From NCBI GenBank assembly GCA_016792625.1, contig JAEUKK010000050.1, positions 62,001 through 126,000 on the forward strand: a stretch of DNA of 64,000 bases. The letters run 5' to 3'. Each line of letters begins with the position of its first letter. Position 1 is the first letter of the stretch. A model generated the notes under the pieces. That model saw nothing but the letters and a program-made list of their open reading frames with translations. It was not told where the DNA came from and did no database searches. Positions 50,545 to 59,384 of this stretch are shown here, one piece after another. A program made the position numbers and the translations under genes. This DNA comes from Deltaproteobacteria bacterium (lineage in GTDB: Bacteria > Myxococcota_A > UBA796 > UBA2385).

Positions 50545-51359
50545 ACCGCCGCCTGCCCGCCGCGGTGGCCCTGGTGCTGATGCTCGCCCTCGCCGCCTTG
50601 GTCGCGCTCGCCCCCGAGCACCTCTCGCCCATCGCCCAAGAGCGCGCCGCCGCCGGCCCCGCCGCCCTGCCGCCCTTTGGCGCCGATGGCCGCGGTCGGC
50701 CGCTGCTCGAGTATGCGGCCCAAGGCGCCAGCGTGGTCGCGCTCCCGGCGCTGGTGGCCGGCCTGGTCGTCGCCGCCGCCTCGATCTTCGGCGGCGTGGT
50801 GCGGGCCATGGGCCTCGAGCGCCTCGACCCGGTGATCTCGGCGGCCAGCGAGGTCGTGGGCGCCTTGCCGCGCATGGTCGTCATTTTGGTCGTGGCGCTG
50901 GTCCTGCCGCGGGAGTGGCGCGGGCTCATGCCCCTGGCGCTGACCTGGGCCCTGCTCTCGGCCCCCGGCGCGATGGACGAGGCGGCGGCGGTGGCCGAGC
51001 GCCTCGGCGGTGCGCGCTTCGTCGAGGCCCTGCGCGCCCACGGCTACAGCGGCGCCCGCATCTTTTTGGTGCACATCGTCGGCTACAACCTGCGGCCCGT
51101 GCTGGTGCGGCAAGGGGCCGAGGTGATGTCGCAGGTGGTCTTCCTCGAGATCGGCCTGAGCTACCTCGCCGCCTCACGCCAAGACCCGAGCTTCACCCAC
51201 CCCGACAGCCTGATGAGCTGGGCCGACATCCTCTACCTCGGCTACACGGCGCTTGCTTTTCGCGAACCTTACGACCACGCCGCTATTTTGGGCCTGGGGC
51301 TGCTGCTGTTGGTCTCGGGCTTCGCCTCGGCCATCGGCCGCGCGGCGAGGGCACGATGA
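50541..51359 (+). CDS. ABC transporter permease, DppC/OppC type
   Basis: The 272-residue inner-membrane protein has about five to six hydrophobic segments. After the N-terminal helix it has FGADGRGRPLLEYAAQGASV, the DppC-like 'GTDxxGRD' position, and ends with the EAA-type loop 'EALRAHGYSGARIFLVHIVGYNLRPVL' in broken form, followed by VVFLEIGLSYLAASRQDPSF. It is shorter than DppC (300). It starts at GTG 50541 inside the previous stop, and its own stop overlaps the next ATG, so the order of translation is tightly coupled. Confidence 0.88.
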   Translation: MNRRLPAAVALVLMLALAALVALAPEHLSPIAQERAAAGPAALPPFGADGRGRPLLEYAAQGASVVALPALVAGLVVAAASIFGGVVRAMGLERLDPVISAASEVVGALPRMVVILVVALVLPREWRGLMPLALTWALLSAPGAMDEAAAVAERLGGARFVEALRAHGYSGARIFLVHIVGYNLRPVLVRQGAEVMSQVVFLEIGLSYLAASRQDPSFTHPDSLMSWADILYLGYTALAFREPYDHAAILGLGLLLLVSGFASAIGRAARAR

Positions 51360-52093
51360 GCGCGCTGGTCGAGATGCGCGGGCTGGGCATCCGCTCGGCG
51401 CACCGCACCCTGGTCGAAGACATCAGCTTCGACATCGACGCGGGCAAGGTCACCGCGCTGGTCGGCCCGTCGGGGGCGGGCAAGTCGTTGACCGCGCGGG
51501 CGACCATGTGTGTGCTCGACGTGGCGCCGGGGCTCTTCGCGGGCAGCCTGCGCTACCCGGCCCACGACCCCGCCATCGACTGGTTCGAGGGCGTGCGGGG
51601 CGGCGGCGCCCGGGCCCAGGCGGCCCTGCTCGAGCGCTCCCGCGTGCTGCGCGGCGCCTACCTGACCTACTCACCCCAGGCGGCCAGCTCAGCGCTCAAC
51701 CCGGGGCGGACGATCGGGCAGCAGCTCGCCATGGCCATCGGCCGCCGGGCCCAGCCCCCGGCCGATCTGGGCGAGGAGATCCGCAGGGTGCTCGCCGACG
51801 TCGGCCTCAGCCCCCGCGCCGCGGCCAGCCTGCCCGGTGAGCTGAGCGGCGGCATGTGCCAGCGGGCCGCCTTGGCGATCGCCGTGGCGCCCAAGCCGCG
51901 CTTGGTCATCGCCGATGAGCCCGAGACCGGCCTCGATCCGGTGCTGCGGCGGGCGGTGGTCGAGCTGCTCGTCGAGGTCTGCCAGGTGCACGGGGCGGGC
52001 CTGCTGCTCATCTCGCACCACGAGGACACCGTCCAGCGGCTCGCACACGCGGTGATCCGCCTGCCTGGCCGCAGCGGAGGAGGGGAGCGATGA
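51356..52093 (+). CDS. ABC transporter ATPase, DppD type (short form)
   Basis: The 245-residue ATPase has Walker A GPSGAGKSLTARATM near residue 38, the signature LSGGMCQRAALAIAV near 160 and Walker B LVIADEPETGLD near 185. It lacks the C-terminal oligopeptide/dipeptide extension of typical DppD/OppD (about 327 residues), ending soon after the H-loop. The start at ATG 51356 overlaps the permease stop, and the stop overlaps the next ATPase start. Confidence 0.92.
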   Translation: MSALVEMRGLGIRSAHRTLVEDISFDIDAGKVTALVGPSGAGKSLTARATMCVLDVAPGLFAGSLRYPAHDPAIDWFEGVRGGGARAQAALLERSRVLRGAYLTYSPQAASSALNPGRTIGQQLAMAIGRRAQPPADLGEEIRRVLADVGLSPRAAASLPGELSGGMCQRAALAIAVAPKPRLVIADEPETGLDPVLRRAVVELLVEVCQVHGAGLLLISHHEDTVQRLAHAVIRLPGRSGGGER

Positions 52094-53091
52094 TCAACCG
52101 CGCGCGCACCGACACGCCGGTGGTCTCGCTGCGGGGCCTGCGCAAGCAGTTCCTCGTGGGAGGGGCCCTGCCCTGGAGCCCCAAGCGCGTCGTGAACGCC
52201 GTGGATGGCGTTGATCTCGAGCTGCGCGAGGGCGAGGTGGTCGCGCTCGTCGGCCAGAGCGGCTCGGGCAAGACCACTGTCTCGCGGCTGATTCTGGGCC
52301 TCGAGCGCCCGAGCAGCGGGGAGATCTGGCTGGACGGGCAGCGCTGGGACAGCCTGTCGGAAGCCGAGCGGCGCGCGCGCCGCTTGCCCTACCAGTACGT
52401 GCCCCAGGACGCGATGGGCGCGCTTGACCCCCAGCAGACCGCCCTCGAGCACGTGATGGAGACCCTCACCGTGCTCGGCGGCTGCGCGCCGGCCGACGCC
52501 GAGGCCAAGGGCATGGCGATGCTGCGGCGCTTGGGCTTGGCCGAGCGCCGCGACGCCCTGCCCCGCGAGATGTCGGGCGGAGAGCAGCGGCGGGTCACCC
52601 TTGCGCGGGTGCTCGCGCTGGAGCCCCGCCTCGTGGTCGCCGACGAGCCGACCAGCGGCCTCGACCCCGACCGTCGGGGCAGCGTGCTCGAGGACCTCAT
52701 CGGCAACCTGCCGCCCAAGGCCGCCTGCGTGCTGGTGACCCACGACATGAGCGAGGCCCGGGACTGGTGCCACCGGGTGGTGGTCATGCTGGCCGGGCGG
52801 GTCATCGAAGAGGTCGATCTGCACGCGGCGCGACCCGCCCACCCCTATGCCCGGGTGCTTTTTGACCCCTGGTCGGGGCCGCTCCCCCGGGGTGAGCTGG
52901 CGAGCACCGGCTGCCCCTTCCGCCCCGACTGCCCCGACGCCGCTGGGGTCGCGGGCGGGCGCTGCGCGGCGGAGCTGCCCACGCTCCGGCCCCGCGGCCC
53001 CGAAGGGTCCGGCGCGCACCGGGTCGCCTGCCACGCCGAGGGCCCGCGCCAGGCCCCATCGGCTGACCCGGCGCAGGTCGGTGCTTCATGA
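52090..53091 (+). CDS. ABC transporter ATPase, DppF/OppF type
   Basis: The 333-residue ATPase has Walker A GQSGSGKTTVSRL near residue 55, QDAMGALDP, the signature MSGGEQRRVTLARV near 160 and Walker B LVVADEPTSGLDPDRRG near 185. The C-terminal oligopeptide-type extension is present with Cys residues in GCPFRPDCPDA and a later Cys in GGRCAAE, a known Fe-S-binding pattern in DppD/F proteins. It completes the five-gene peptide-type importer. A gap of 121 bases separates it from the next envelope gene. Confidence 0.93.
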   Translation: MINRARTDTPVVSLRGLRKQFLVGGALPWSPKRVVNAVDGVDLELREGEVVALVGQSGSGKTTVSRLILGLERPSSGEIWLDGQRWDSLSEAERRARRLPYQYVPQDAMGALDPQQTALEHVMETLTVLGGCAPADAEAKGMAMLRRLGLAERRDALPREMSGGEQRRVTLARVLALEPRLVVADEPTSGLDPDRRGSVLEDLIGNLPPKAACVLVTHDMSEARDWCHRVVVMLAGRVIEEVDLHAARPAHPYARVLFDPWSGPLPRGELASTGCPFRPDCPDAAGVAGGRCAAELPTLRPRGPEGSGAHRVACHAEGPRQAPSADPAQVGAS

Positions 53092-53212
53092 CGTCGTTCT
53101 CACCGCGGCGCCGCCGCGTTGCCCCGATTTTGGCTATCTTCCCCCCGCGCGGGCCCGCTCTGCAGGCGGCGGCCCTGTCCGCCGCGCCGCCCACTCTCCG
53201 TTAGGAGCTGCC

Positions 53213-54373
53213 ATGTCATCGCTGTTCTTGAGACTCGCCCCGGCGATCGCGCTGGTGTACGCGCTGCCCGCGGCGGCCGCTGACCAGGCCGCCCAGGCCG
53301 AGCGGGTGCGCCTGCAAGAAGAGATGCGGCGCCTCGCGGGCAAGAGCACTTGGCGCGGCGTCGACGCGGCCTACGTCAAGATGCTCGCGCTTGAGAAGAA
53401 CGGCGTGGTGCTCGACTACGAGGACCACTTCATGGGCGCTGAAGCCGCCCGCGAGCTCGGCCGCATCACCGATGTCTACGACCGCCTGCTGCGCGCCCGC
53501 GCCCGCAAGAAGGTCGACGCCTGCGAGGCCTGGATCGCCGAGATCGAGGGCGCCTACGGCCGCGTCGACCTCTCCCGCGATGACCGCTACACCGGCGAAG
53601 CGGCGCTCACCCCGAGCGAGATGCCCTTCGATCCCGCCCAGCGCAACGCGATCGGCGCGGCGCAGCTCGCTCTGCAGAACAACCTCGAGTACAAGGGCCT
53701 GATCCCGTTCGGGAAGTACACCTTCGGCGGCCATACCTTCGAGGTGGGCCCCGGCGGCAAGGTCGTCGCGCACTACCTGTCGACCAGCGGCGGTGGGGCC
53801 TCGGGCAAGCGCCGCGACGGCCTGCGGGTGACCCTCGGGCCCCAGTGGGCCGCGGCCGGCGCCCCCAAAGAGGGCCCCTCTGGCGGTGATGTCGCGGCGG
53901 GGGCCTTCGGCGGCGCGGGCCTGCGGGCGGGCGTCGGCTTTGAGGTGCAGCTCGGCAAGTCGCCGGTCGGCCTGATGGCCGAGACCGGCTACCACGGCAT
54001 GTTCCCTCGGGTCGACAAAGACGACGCTGGCGTTATTCCCGACCAGATCGGCGAGACCAAGTCCAAGCTCAACGCCTTCTACCTTTGGGGCGGCGCCACC
54101 TGGGCGAAGGATGACCTCGCCATCTCGGCCGGCCCGTCCTGGTTCGTGGGCGGCAGCTCGGCGCTGGGTGAAGACGCGGCGGGCAACCCGACCGCGGTGC
54201 AGGGCACGGTCAAGGCTGGCGGCGCGACGGTGGGTGTGTTCTACGGCCTCTTTGACACGCCCGGGATGTCCCGCTCGCGCAGCGGTGTCAGCCTCATCGG
54301 CGGCGCCCACACCGACCTGCAGCGGACCTTCCCCTGGGTCCAACTCGCCTTTACGGTCTCGCCGTCCATCTGA
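53213..54373 (+). CDS. Predicted outer-membrane beta-barrel protein
   Basis: The 386-residue product has a signal peptide (LAPAIALVYALPAAAA), a helical N-terminal domain of about 120 residues with charged pairs (RVRLQEEMRRLAGKSTWRG), and a C-terminal region of about 210 residues in alternating strands with aromatic belts (RVTLGPQWAAAGA, LMAETGYHGMFPRV, LNAFYLWGGATW). It ends with WVQLAFTVSPSI, which fits a transmembrane barrel although the last residue is not Phe. I do not recognise the family. The start follows a TTAGGAG Shine-Dalgarno sequence. The propeller gene follows after 11 bases. Confidence 0.6.
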   Translation: MSSLFLRLAPAIALVYALPAAAADQAAQAERVRLQEEMRRLAGKSTWRGVDAAYVKMLALEKNGVVLDYEDHFMGAEAARELGRITDVYDRLLRARARKKVDACEAWIAEIEGAYGRVDLSRDDRYTGEAALTPSEMPFDPAQRNAIGAAQLALQNNLEYKGLIPFGKYTFGGHTFEVGPGGKVVAHYLSTSGGGASGKRRDGLRVTLGPQWAAAGAPKEGPSGGDVAAGAFGGAGLRAGVGFEVQLGKSPVGLMAETGYHGMFPRVDKDDAGVIPDQIGETKSKLNAFYLWGGATWAKDDLAISAGPSWFVGGSSALGEDAAGNPTAVQGTVKAGGATVGVFYGLFDTPGMSRSRSGVSLIGGAHTDLQRTFPWVQLAFTVSPSI

Positions 54374-54384
54374 AGGAGCCTCCG

Positions 54385-55434
54385 ATGTTTATCGCACTCT
54401 GCCTCGCCACCGCGCTCAGCGGCGTCGCGTCAGCGGCGGAGGTCCCCGTCACCGGCCAGGGGCACGCCTACAACCCGGTCTGGTCGCTCGACGGCCAATA
54501 CTTGGCGTTTGAGCTCAACCGCTTTGAGGGAGGCGGCGTCGACCTGATGGTGGTGAAGATGGCCAACGGCACCGCGGTGGGCGCGCCCACCAAGGTGTCG
54601 GTGCCCGGCGGCAGCTCGCAGTTCTCGGCCGGCGGCTCGACCGTGGTCAGCCCGGTCTGGCTGCCCGCGGGCCAGCTCATCTTCCAAGGCTCGGTGAACG
54701 GCGGCACCAACCGGCTCTTTTACTGGAAGCCGGGCGGCAGCTCGCCGGGCCAGCTGCTCACCCTGCAGCAGATCGCTGGCGACCTCAGCTGGCCGACGGT
54801 CACCTTGGATGGCCGCAAGGTCGCCTTCGTGAGCGACGCCACCGGCCACGGCGACATCTACGTGTGGAACCAGGCCGAGAACACCGTGAAGCTGGCGGTG
54901 GCCTCGCCCCAGTCCGAGGGCGCGCCCCGCTGGGCCCTCGACGGCATGACCCTGGCCTACTCCCGCCAAAACCAAGGCGGCGAGGACATGTTCACCTGGG
55001 CGGGTGAGGCCCCGGTGCCGCGGATCGGCGGCAATGGTGATCAGAGCCGCCCCTCGTGGGCCGGCATGTCTTTGGTCTTCTTCACCAACGAGCGCGGCGA
55101 CGACAAGTGGGACATCGCCGTGTCCGAGGCGGCGGGCCAAAAGCGCACCCTGGCCAAAGACGTGCGCTTGCCCCTGCGCGCGCCGCCGGCCCTCTCGGTC
55201 GACCGCCAGTGGGTGGCCTACGGCTTCTCTGACCCCAAGGTCGCCGACAAGATCCGCATCACCAAGGTCGACGGCAGCAAGAGCGTCGACATCGACACCG
55301 GCCTGCACGCCGCCGCAGAGCCCAGCTTGGCCATGGCCAATGGGCGGGTCTACCTCGCGTTCACCGCGCTGCCGCTCAAGGGCTCGGACTGGCGCCAGCT
55401 GCACGTGATCGACATCACCGACAAGCTGCAGTAG
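54385..55434 (+). CDS. TolB-like beta-propeller protein
   Basis: The 349-residue product has a signal peptide (ALCLATALSGVASA) and repeated PD40-type blades: PVWSLDGQYLAFEL near residue 30, SWPTVTLDGRKVAFVSDATGHGDIYVW in parts near 130, and APRWALDGMTLAYSRQ near 180. This is the TolB/DPP-type propeller without the TolB N-terminal domain, so it is not the Tol-system TolB (which is at 13800). It is 11 bases downstream of a barrel gene and shares a strand with it, suggesting a pair. The ligand is unknown. Confidence 0.75.
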   Translation: MFIALCLATALSGVASAAEVPVTGQGHAYNPVWSLDGQYLAFELNRFEGGGVDLMVVKMANGTAVGAPTKVSVPGGSSQFSAGGSTVVSPVWLPAGQLIFQGSVNGGTNRLFYWKPGGSSPGQLLTLQQIAGDLSWPTVTLDGRKVAFVSDATGHGDIYVWNQAENTVKLAVASPQSEGAPRWALDGMTLAYSRQNQGGEDMFTWAGEAPVPRIGGNGDQSRPSWAGMSLVFFTNERGDDKWDIAVSEAAGQKRTLAKDVRLPLRAPPALSVDRQWVAYGFSDPKVADKIRITKVDGSKSVDIDTGLHAAAEPSLAMANGRVYLAFTALPLKGSDWRQLHVIDITDKLQ

Positions 55435-55561
55435 GCCCCGAGCGGGCCGGCCGCCGCACGCGGGGCAGCGCCGGACGCGGCCCTTCGCGCCCGCCCCATT
55501 GTTCAGGGGGGCAGGGCGCAGGGGCGTCGGCTGACCGCGGCGCGGCCTGCCGGCCACGGGC

Positions 55562-56209
55562 TCAGAACCAGGTGCAGGCCTTCTCGGTCAGGAAGTTCAG
55601 CGCCACGTCGCTCGAGCCGCCCGCCCCGAACTGGTCGGCGCCGTTGTAGTACCAGAAGCTGTCGCCGTCGTCGTTGATCTCAATCGAGTACGACGCGTTC
55701 CACGACTCTTCGCCCTCGTAGAGGCCGTCGGGGCAGGTGGTCTCGCTGCCGCGGATGTCGGCGTTGACCTGCAGGGTCACTTGGCCGCCCGGGGTCAGGT
55801 CACCCGACAGGCTCGCCCCCATCGTCCAGACGATCTGGCAGTCGTCTTCGCCGAGCTCTTTCCAGCGCTCGTTGGCGTAGAGCAGCCAGCGCTCTTCCCC
55901 CGCCCAGCCGCTGCCGTCTTCGGTCTGGTAGTACTCGCCATAGAAGTAGGAGACCGCGCCGGGCACGTCATACATCTCGCCGTCGCTGCCCTCGACCTGC
56001 TGGCAGCCGCTGAGGTCGGCCCCGGCCAGCAGGTCAGGGAGCTCGTCGAGCGCGTCCTCGCCGCCCTCGCCACCACCCCCGCCGTCGCCGCCCCCGTCGC
56101 CGCCATCAGAGCCGGGGCCCTCGCCGCTGGAGTCGTCGGGGTCTTCACCCTTGAGCGAAGAGGAGCAGGCCCCGAGCAGAAGCAGGGCGGGGAGCAGGGC
56201 GCGGGTCAT
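55562..56209 (-). CDS. Lipoprotein of a two-member paralogous family (member 1)
   Basis: The 215-residue product has a lipobox LLGAC, then a low-complexity Gly/Asp linker (about 25-55), then a domain of about 150 residues. The domain has paired Cys (SGCQQVEG, DDCQIVW, TTCPDG and a C-terminal ACTWF), Trp/Tyr-rich strands (SYFYGEYYQTEDG) and an end in CTWF. It is clearly related to the next gene at 56242: both have a C-x-x-x..PGA-SYF-GE segment, a W-LYAN/W-LHAN segment, a DC-I-W segment and end in C-x-W-F. The function is unknown. Confidence 0.7.
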   Translation of the reverse strand: MTRALLPALLLLGACSSSLKGEDPDDSSGEGPGSDGGDGGGDGGGGGEGGEDALDELPDLLAGADLSGCQQVEGSDGEMYDVPGAVSYFYGEYYQTEDGSGWAGEERWLLYANERWKELGEDDCQIVWTMGASLSGDLTPGGQVTLQVNADIRGSETTCPDGLYEGEESWNASYSIEINDDGDSFWYYNGADQFGAGGSSDVALNFLTEKACTWF

Positions 56210-56241
56210 CGGATCACCTCGGGGTGCGCGCGGAGGAGGGC

Positions 56242-56892
56242 TCAGAACCACTTGCACTGGTGCGCGGAGCGGAATTGCACGGTGCCGTCTTTGTGGTGGC
56301 CCTCGCCGAGCAGCTTGCCGCTGCCCGCGAAGTACACCAGGGCCGTGCCATCGGTCTGCAGCTTGACGTCGTAGGCCAGCTGCTCCGCGCGCGCCTCGCG
56401 CTTCTTCAGGTCTTCGACGCAGCCGCTCTTCTCGACCAGCGGCGTGCTCGAGAGGCTCAGGCCGAAGTCACACTCTTGGCAGGCCTTGGGGGCGACCTTC
56501 GAGCCGACCAAGCGCCACTCGATCACGCAGTCGCCGCCGCCGCGGGCCTTCCACGCCGAGTTGGCGTGGAGCTCCCAAGTCTCGCTGCCCCGCGCCGCGC
56601 TGCCATCGACGACCAGCTCGCCGAAGAAGTAGCTGTCGGCCCCGGGCACGTTGGTGCCGCGGATCTCTTCGCAGAGGCCGGTGGCGAGCCCCGCCCGCAG
56701 GTCGGGCAGGCCCGAGGCCGCGGGGGCGGCGGCCTGGGCGCTGGGGACCGCCGCCGGGGCGGGCGTCGCGCTGGGGGCCGGGGGCGCGCCGGGCGCGGCC
56801 GCTGGTTCGGGCGTCGCGGGCCCCCAGCAGGCGCCCAGCAGCGCGCCGAGGGCGAGGAGGGGGAGGGCGCGCGCGGAGGGGCGGTGGGTCAT
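56242..56892 (-). CDS. Lipoprotein of a two-member paralogous family (member 2)
   Basis: The 216-residue product has a lipobox LLGAC and an Ala/Pro linker (about 20-60) in place of the Gly/Asp linker of its neighbour. The following domain has PGADSYFFGELVVDG, TWELHANSAWKARGGGDCVIEW, a CQEC pair and ends QCKWF. It shares the SYF-GE, W-L-AN-W, DC-I-W and C-x-W-F features with the product of 55562, so the pair probably arose by tandem duplication. ATG 56892 is chosen because a TATGGT-type -10 lies 20 bases upstream. Confidence 0.7.
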   Translation of the reverse strand: MTHRPSARALPLLALGALLGACWGPATPEPAAAPGAPPAPSATPAPAAVPSAQAAAPAASGLPDLRAGLATGLCEEIRGTNVPGADSYFFGELVVDGSAARGSETWELHANSAWKARGGGDCVIEWRLVGSKVAPKACQECDFGLSLSSTPLVEKSGCVEDLKKREARAEQLAYDVKLQTDGTALVYFAGSGKLLGEGHHKDGTVQFRSAHQCKWF

Positions 56893-56911
56893 CGAGGGCT
56901 CCATCCTGCGC

Positions 56912-56917
56912 ACCATA
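56912..56917 (-). promoter_or_regulatory. Putative -10 element TATGGT before lipoprotein gene
   Basis: Minus-strand GCTATGGTGCG is the third copy of the element found before 32508 and 43563. It would start transcription near 56905, about 13 bases before the ATG at 56892, in the 182-base region shared with the divergent OmpA-like gene. Confidence 0.35.
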
Positions 56918-57074
56918 GCAGCCGGCCCCGGCGCTGGCCGCGGTCGTCGGCCTCGCGAACTGCGCCCGCCCGCCGCGGTCTGGTGTGCCCCCGCGGCGCG
57001 GCGCGCCGGCTGTGGCAGCATGGTGCCGCCGCGCCGGCCTCGCCCGGCCCCTCCCTCGCCTTGGAGCTCGACCC

Positions 57075-58115
57075 ATGCCCCCTCTCCGCCTCGCCCCCGG
57101 GCGGCTGCTCGCCGCGCTCAGCCTCGGCCTCGCCCTCGCGCTGGGCCCCCGCCCAGCCGCCGCCCAAGACCTCGACCTCGGCTTCACCCAGAACCCGGGC
57201 CCCAGCGAGCAGCCCGCGCTGTTCATCACGCCCCAGAAGCCTGTGGTGGCGCTGCATGTCGAGGTGACCGCCGGCGGCCAAACCTACACTTTTGACAAGG
57301 GCGCCCTGCCCGCCGGCAAGCTGGTGAAGCTGGCCTGGAAGCGCGACCCCGCGGTGACCAGCGCCGAGGCCTTCATTCGGATCGAGTTCACCGACGGTTT
57401 TGTGACCGAGCAGTCCGTGCCGATCGAGTGGAGCTACGGCGGCAAGCTCAGCGTCGACCTGAGCCGGGCCCGCGCCGACGTCAAGCAGCGCACGATCACG
57501 GTCAAGGTCACCGGCAAGGTCGACAGCGCCGAGATCACCGCCTATGGCGCCAAGAAGGCTGTTCTCGACAAGCGCGAGGTGCCGCTCAGCGGCGGCCCCG
57601 GCGAGGTCACCCTGCCTTGGGTGGGCGAGGCCAGCGAGGTGGTGCTGCTCGACGTCACGGTGCGCGGCGGCAACGCCTGGGCCAGCTTCACCTATTCGCC
57701 TTGGTTCCTCGACATCCCCCACGAGGACGTGCTCTTCGACACCAACAGCGACGTCATCTCGGCGAGCCAAGCCTACAAGCTTGAGGCGACGCTGCGGCAG
57801 CTCCAAGAGGTGCTCGAAAAGTACGGCGAGGTGGTGCCGGTCAAGCTCTACATCGCTGGCTGCACCGACACCGCGGGGGATGGCGCCCACAACCGCGATC
57901 TCAGCAACCGCCGGGCCCGGGCCATCGCCCGCTGGCTCAAGGAGCACGGCTACGACAAGCCCATCTTCTTCCACGGTTTTGGTGAGGGTCTGCTCGCGGT
58001 GCCCACCGGCGATGGGGTGGACGAGGTGCGCAACCGGCGTGTGCTCTACATGGTCGGCGCGAACCCTCCGCCGGCCAGCGCCGGAGTGCCCGCGGTGAGC
58101 TGGACCCCGCTCTAA
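57075..58115 (+). CDS. OmpA-family protein with peptidoglycan-binding domain
   Basis: The 346-residue product has a signal peptide without lipobox (LLAALSLGLALALGPRPAAAQ), a beta-rich N-terminal region of about 190 residues, and a C-terminal OmpA/MotB-type domain (about 225-335). That domain has HEDVLFDTNSDVI, then the diaminopimelate-binding GCTDTAGDGAHNRDLSNRRARAIARWL with Asp and Arg in their expected places, then EVRNRRVLYMV. It should tie the outer membrane or periplasm to murein. It could partly stand in for the missing pal, but it is not a lipoprotein and is far from the tol genes. Confidence 0.88.
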   Translation: MPPLRLAPGRLLAALSLGLALALGPRPAAAQDLDLGFTQNPGPSEQPALFITPQKPVVALHVEVTAGGQTYTFDKGALPAGKLVKLAWKRDPAVTSAEAFIRIEFTDGFVTEQSVPIEWSYGGKLSVDLSRARADVKQRTITVKVTGKVDSAEITAYGAKKAVLDKREVPLSGGPGEVTLPWVGEASEVVLLDVTVRGGNAWASFTYSPWFLDIPHEDVLFDTNSDVISASQAYKLEATLRQLQEVLEKYGEVVPVKLYIAGCTDTAGDGAHNRDLSNRRARAIARWLKEHGYDKPIFFHGFGEGLLAVPTGDGVDEVRNRRVLYMVGANPPPASAGVPAVSWTPL

Positions 58116-58185
58116 GCGCGGGCGAGGGGAGGGGAGGGGAGCGCTTCTTTCGAGCCGCTGCCCCTGCGCCCGCCCGACGGGAGCG

Positions 58186-58250
58186 CGCCGCGGAGCGGCG
58201 GTCGCGGAGCGACCGAGCCCGCGCGGCGGGGGAGACCGCCGCAGGCGGCG
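58186..58250. other. Cluster of three short GC hairpins between convergent genes
   Basis: CGCCGC-GGA-GCGGCG (58186-58200) and GGTCGC-GGA-GCGACC (58200-58214) are adjacent perfect six-base-pair stems with the same GGA loop, sharing one base, and CGCCGC-AG-GCGGCG follows at 58237-58250. They lie between the stops of the OmpA-like and TatT-like genes, with no gene in the 208-base gap. Bidirectional transcription end or RNA stabilisation is likely. Confidence 0.5.
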
Positions 58251-58323
58251 CCCCTGCCGGGCCCGCGGGCGAGCGCGGACGGGGGGCGTCGGCGCCCAGA
58301 ACGGCCCTAACCCACCCGGTCGC

Positions 58324-59229
58324 TCAGGGCGCGGGCGCCTCGATGGGCTCGACGCCCTCGGGTGTGGTCGGCGCCGACGGATCCAGCGCCTCGCCGGGGA
58401 GGGGCTCGGGCATGCCCAGCAGGCGGCGGGCCCGGCGCTGGGCGGCGAGGTCCTCGGGTTGGGAGGGGCCCTCGGGCGGCGCAGGCGCCTCGGCCACCGC
58501 CCGGAGCAGATCGGCCTCGGCCTGCTTGTCGACGCGGTGCAGGCCATGTACAGCGAGATCGACCTGCCGGCCCAGGCGCTCGGGTTGGCGGGCCGCCGCC
58601 GCCTCGAGCTGGGCCTTGGCTTCGTCGATCTTGGCGCCCATCACCCGCGGCACGACCGCGAGGCTGAGGCCGCGGGCCAAGGCGCCGCGCCCGTCGCCAT
58701 CGGCGCCGCTGAGCGCCAAGGTGCGCGCGCCCATCGCGTCGATCACCGCGTAGTCGAGGCCCATGCCGGGCCCGCGGGCCAGCGCGATGCGCGACCAGGC
58801 GATGGTGGTCCAGGCGAGGCACTCGAGGTCTTCGTCATCGGCCTGGCTGACCGCCTTGGGCGAGACCCGGCCGCCGGCGGCGGTCACCTGGGCGGCGAAG
58901 TTCGCCCGCAACATCAGGCAGCGCAGGCCGAACTCTTTGGCGCTGCCATAGTGCTGGAGCGGGTCGGTGACGGCCAGATCACCGTGCAGCACGTAAATCC
59001 GCGCGAGGCGGCCGAGCACGCGCGGGTCTTCGGGGCTGAGCGCGTAGGCGTCGAGGTAGGCCTGGGTCAGCGGCTCGAGCTGGCCGGGCTCACCCCGGCG
59101 CTTCCACAGCGTGTCGGCCCGGCGCAGCTGCTTGTCGACCGGCTCGCGCCCGCCGCCACGCCAGCGGGCGCAGCCCACCAGCAGCAGCAGCGAGAGCAGC
59201 GGCAGCAGGCGGATCAGCCTCGTCATCAT
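58324..59229 (-). CDS. TPR lipoprotein resembling TRAP-transporter T-component (TatT)
   Basis: The 301-residue product has a lipobox LLLVGC near residue 20, then helical repeats: YLDAYALSPEDPRVLGRLARIYVLHGD, the DLECLAWTTIAWSRIALARG segment and VPRVMGAKIDEAKAQLEAAAARQPE. This organisation, with a tyrosine or tryptophan-rich loop and a late 'A-x-AxxxFExALxLxP' type repeat, is like TatT of spirochaetes (PF16811). No TRAP permease is nearby, so transport is not supported by context. The tail of about 50 residues is Pro-rich. Confidence 0.55.
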   Translation of the reverse strand: MMTRLIRLLPLLSLLLLVGCARWRGGGREPVDKQLRRADTLWKRRGEPGQLEPLTQAYLDAYALSPEDPRVLGRLARIYVLHGDLAVTDPLQHYGSAKEFGLRCLMLRANFAAQVTAAGGRVSPKAVSQADDEDLECLAWTTIAWSRIALARGPGMGLDYAVIDAMGARTLALSGADGDGRGALARGLSLAVVPRVMGAKIDEAKAQLEAAAARQPERLGRQVDLAVHGLHRVDKQAEADLLRAVAEAPAPPEGPSQPEDLAAQRRARRLLGMPEPLPGEALDPSAPTTPEGVEPIEAPAP

Positions 59230-59384
59230 CGCCCCCGGTGGGCGGCCGCGGCCGCCTCGCGCCCGCCCCTAATCCGCAGGGCCCGCGGGAGCGGGCATCC
59301 AGGCGCGGTCTGCCTGCCAGGCCGCCTCCGGTCGCGATAGCCGGCCGCTGGCCCACCTCTGCGCCCGCGCGGGGAGGGTCGGCC

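Noticed and set aside
58324-59229. TRAP transporter system suggested by the TatT-like lipoprotein
   Set aside because: No TRAP permease or binding protein is nearby, so only the fold resemblance is kept.
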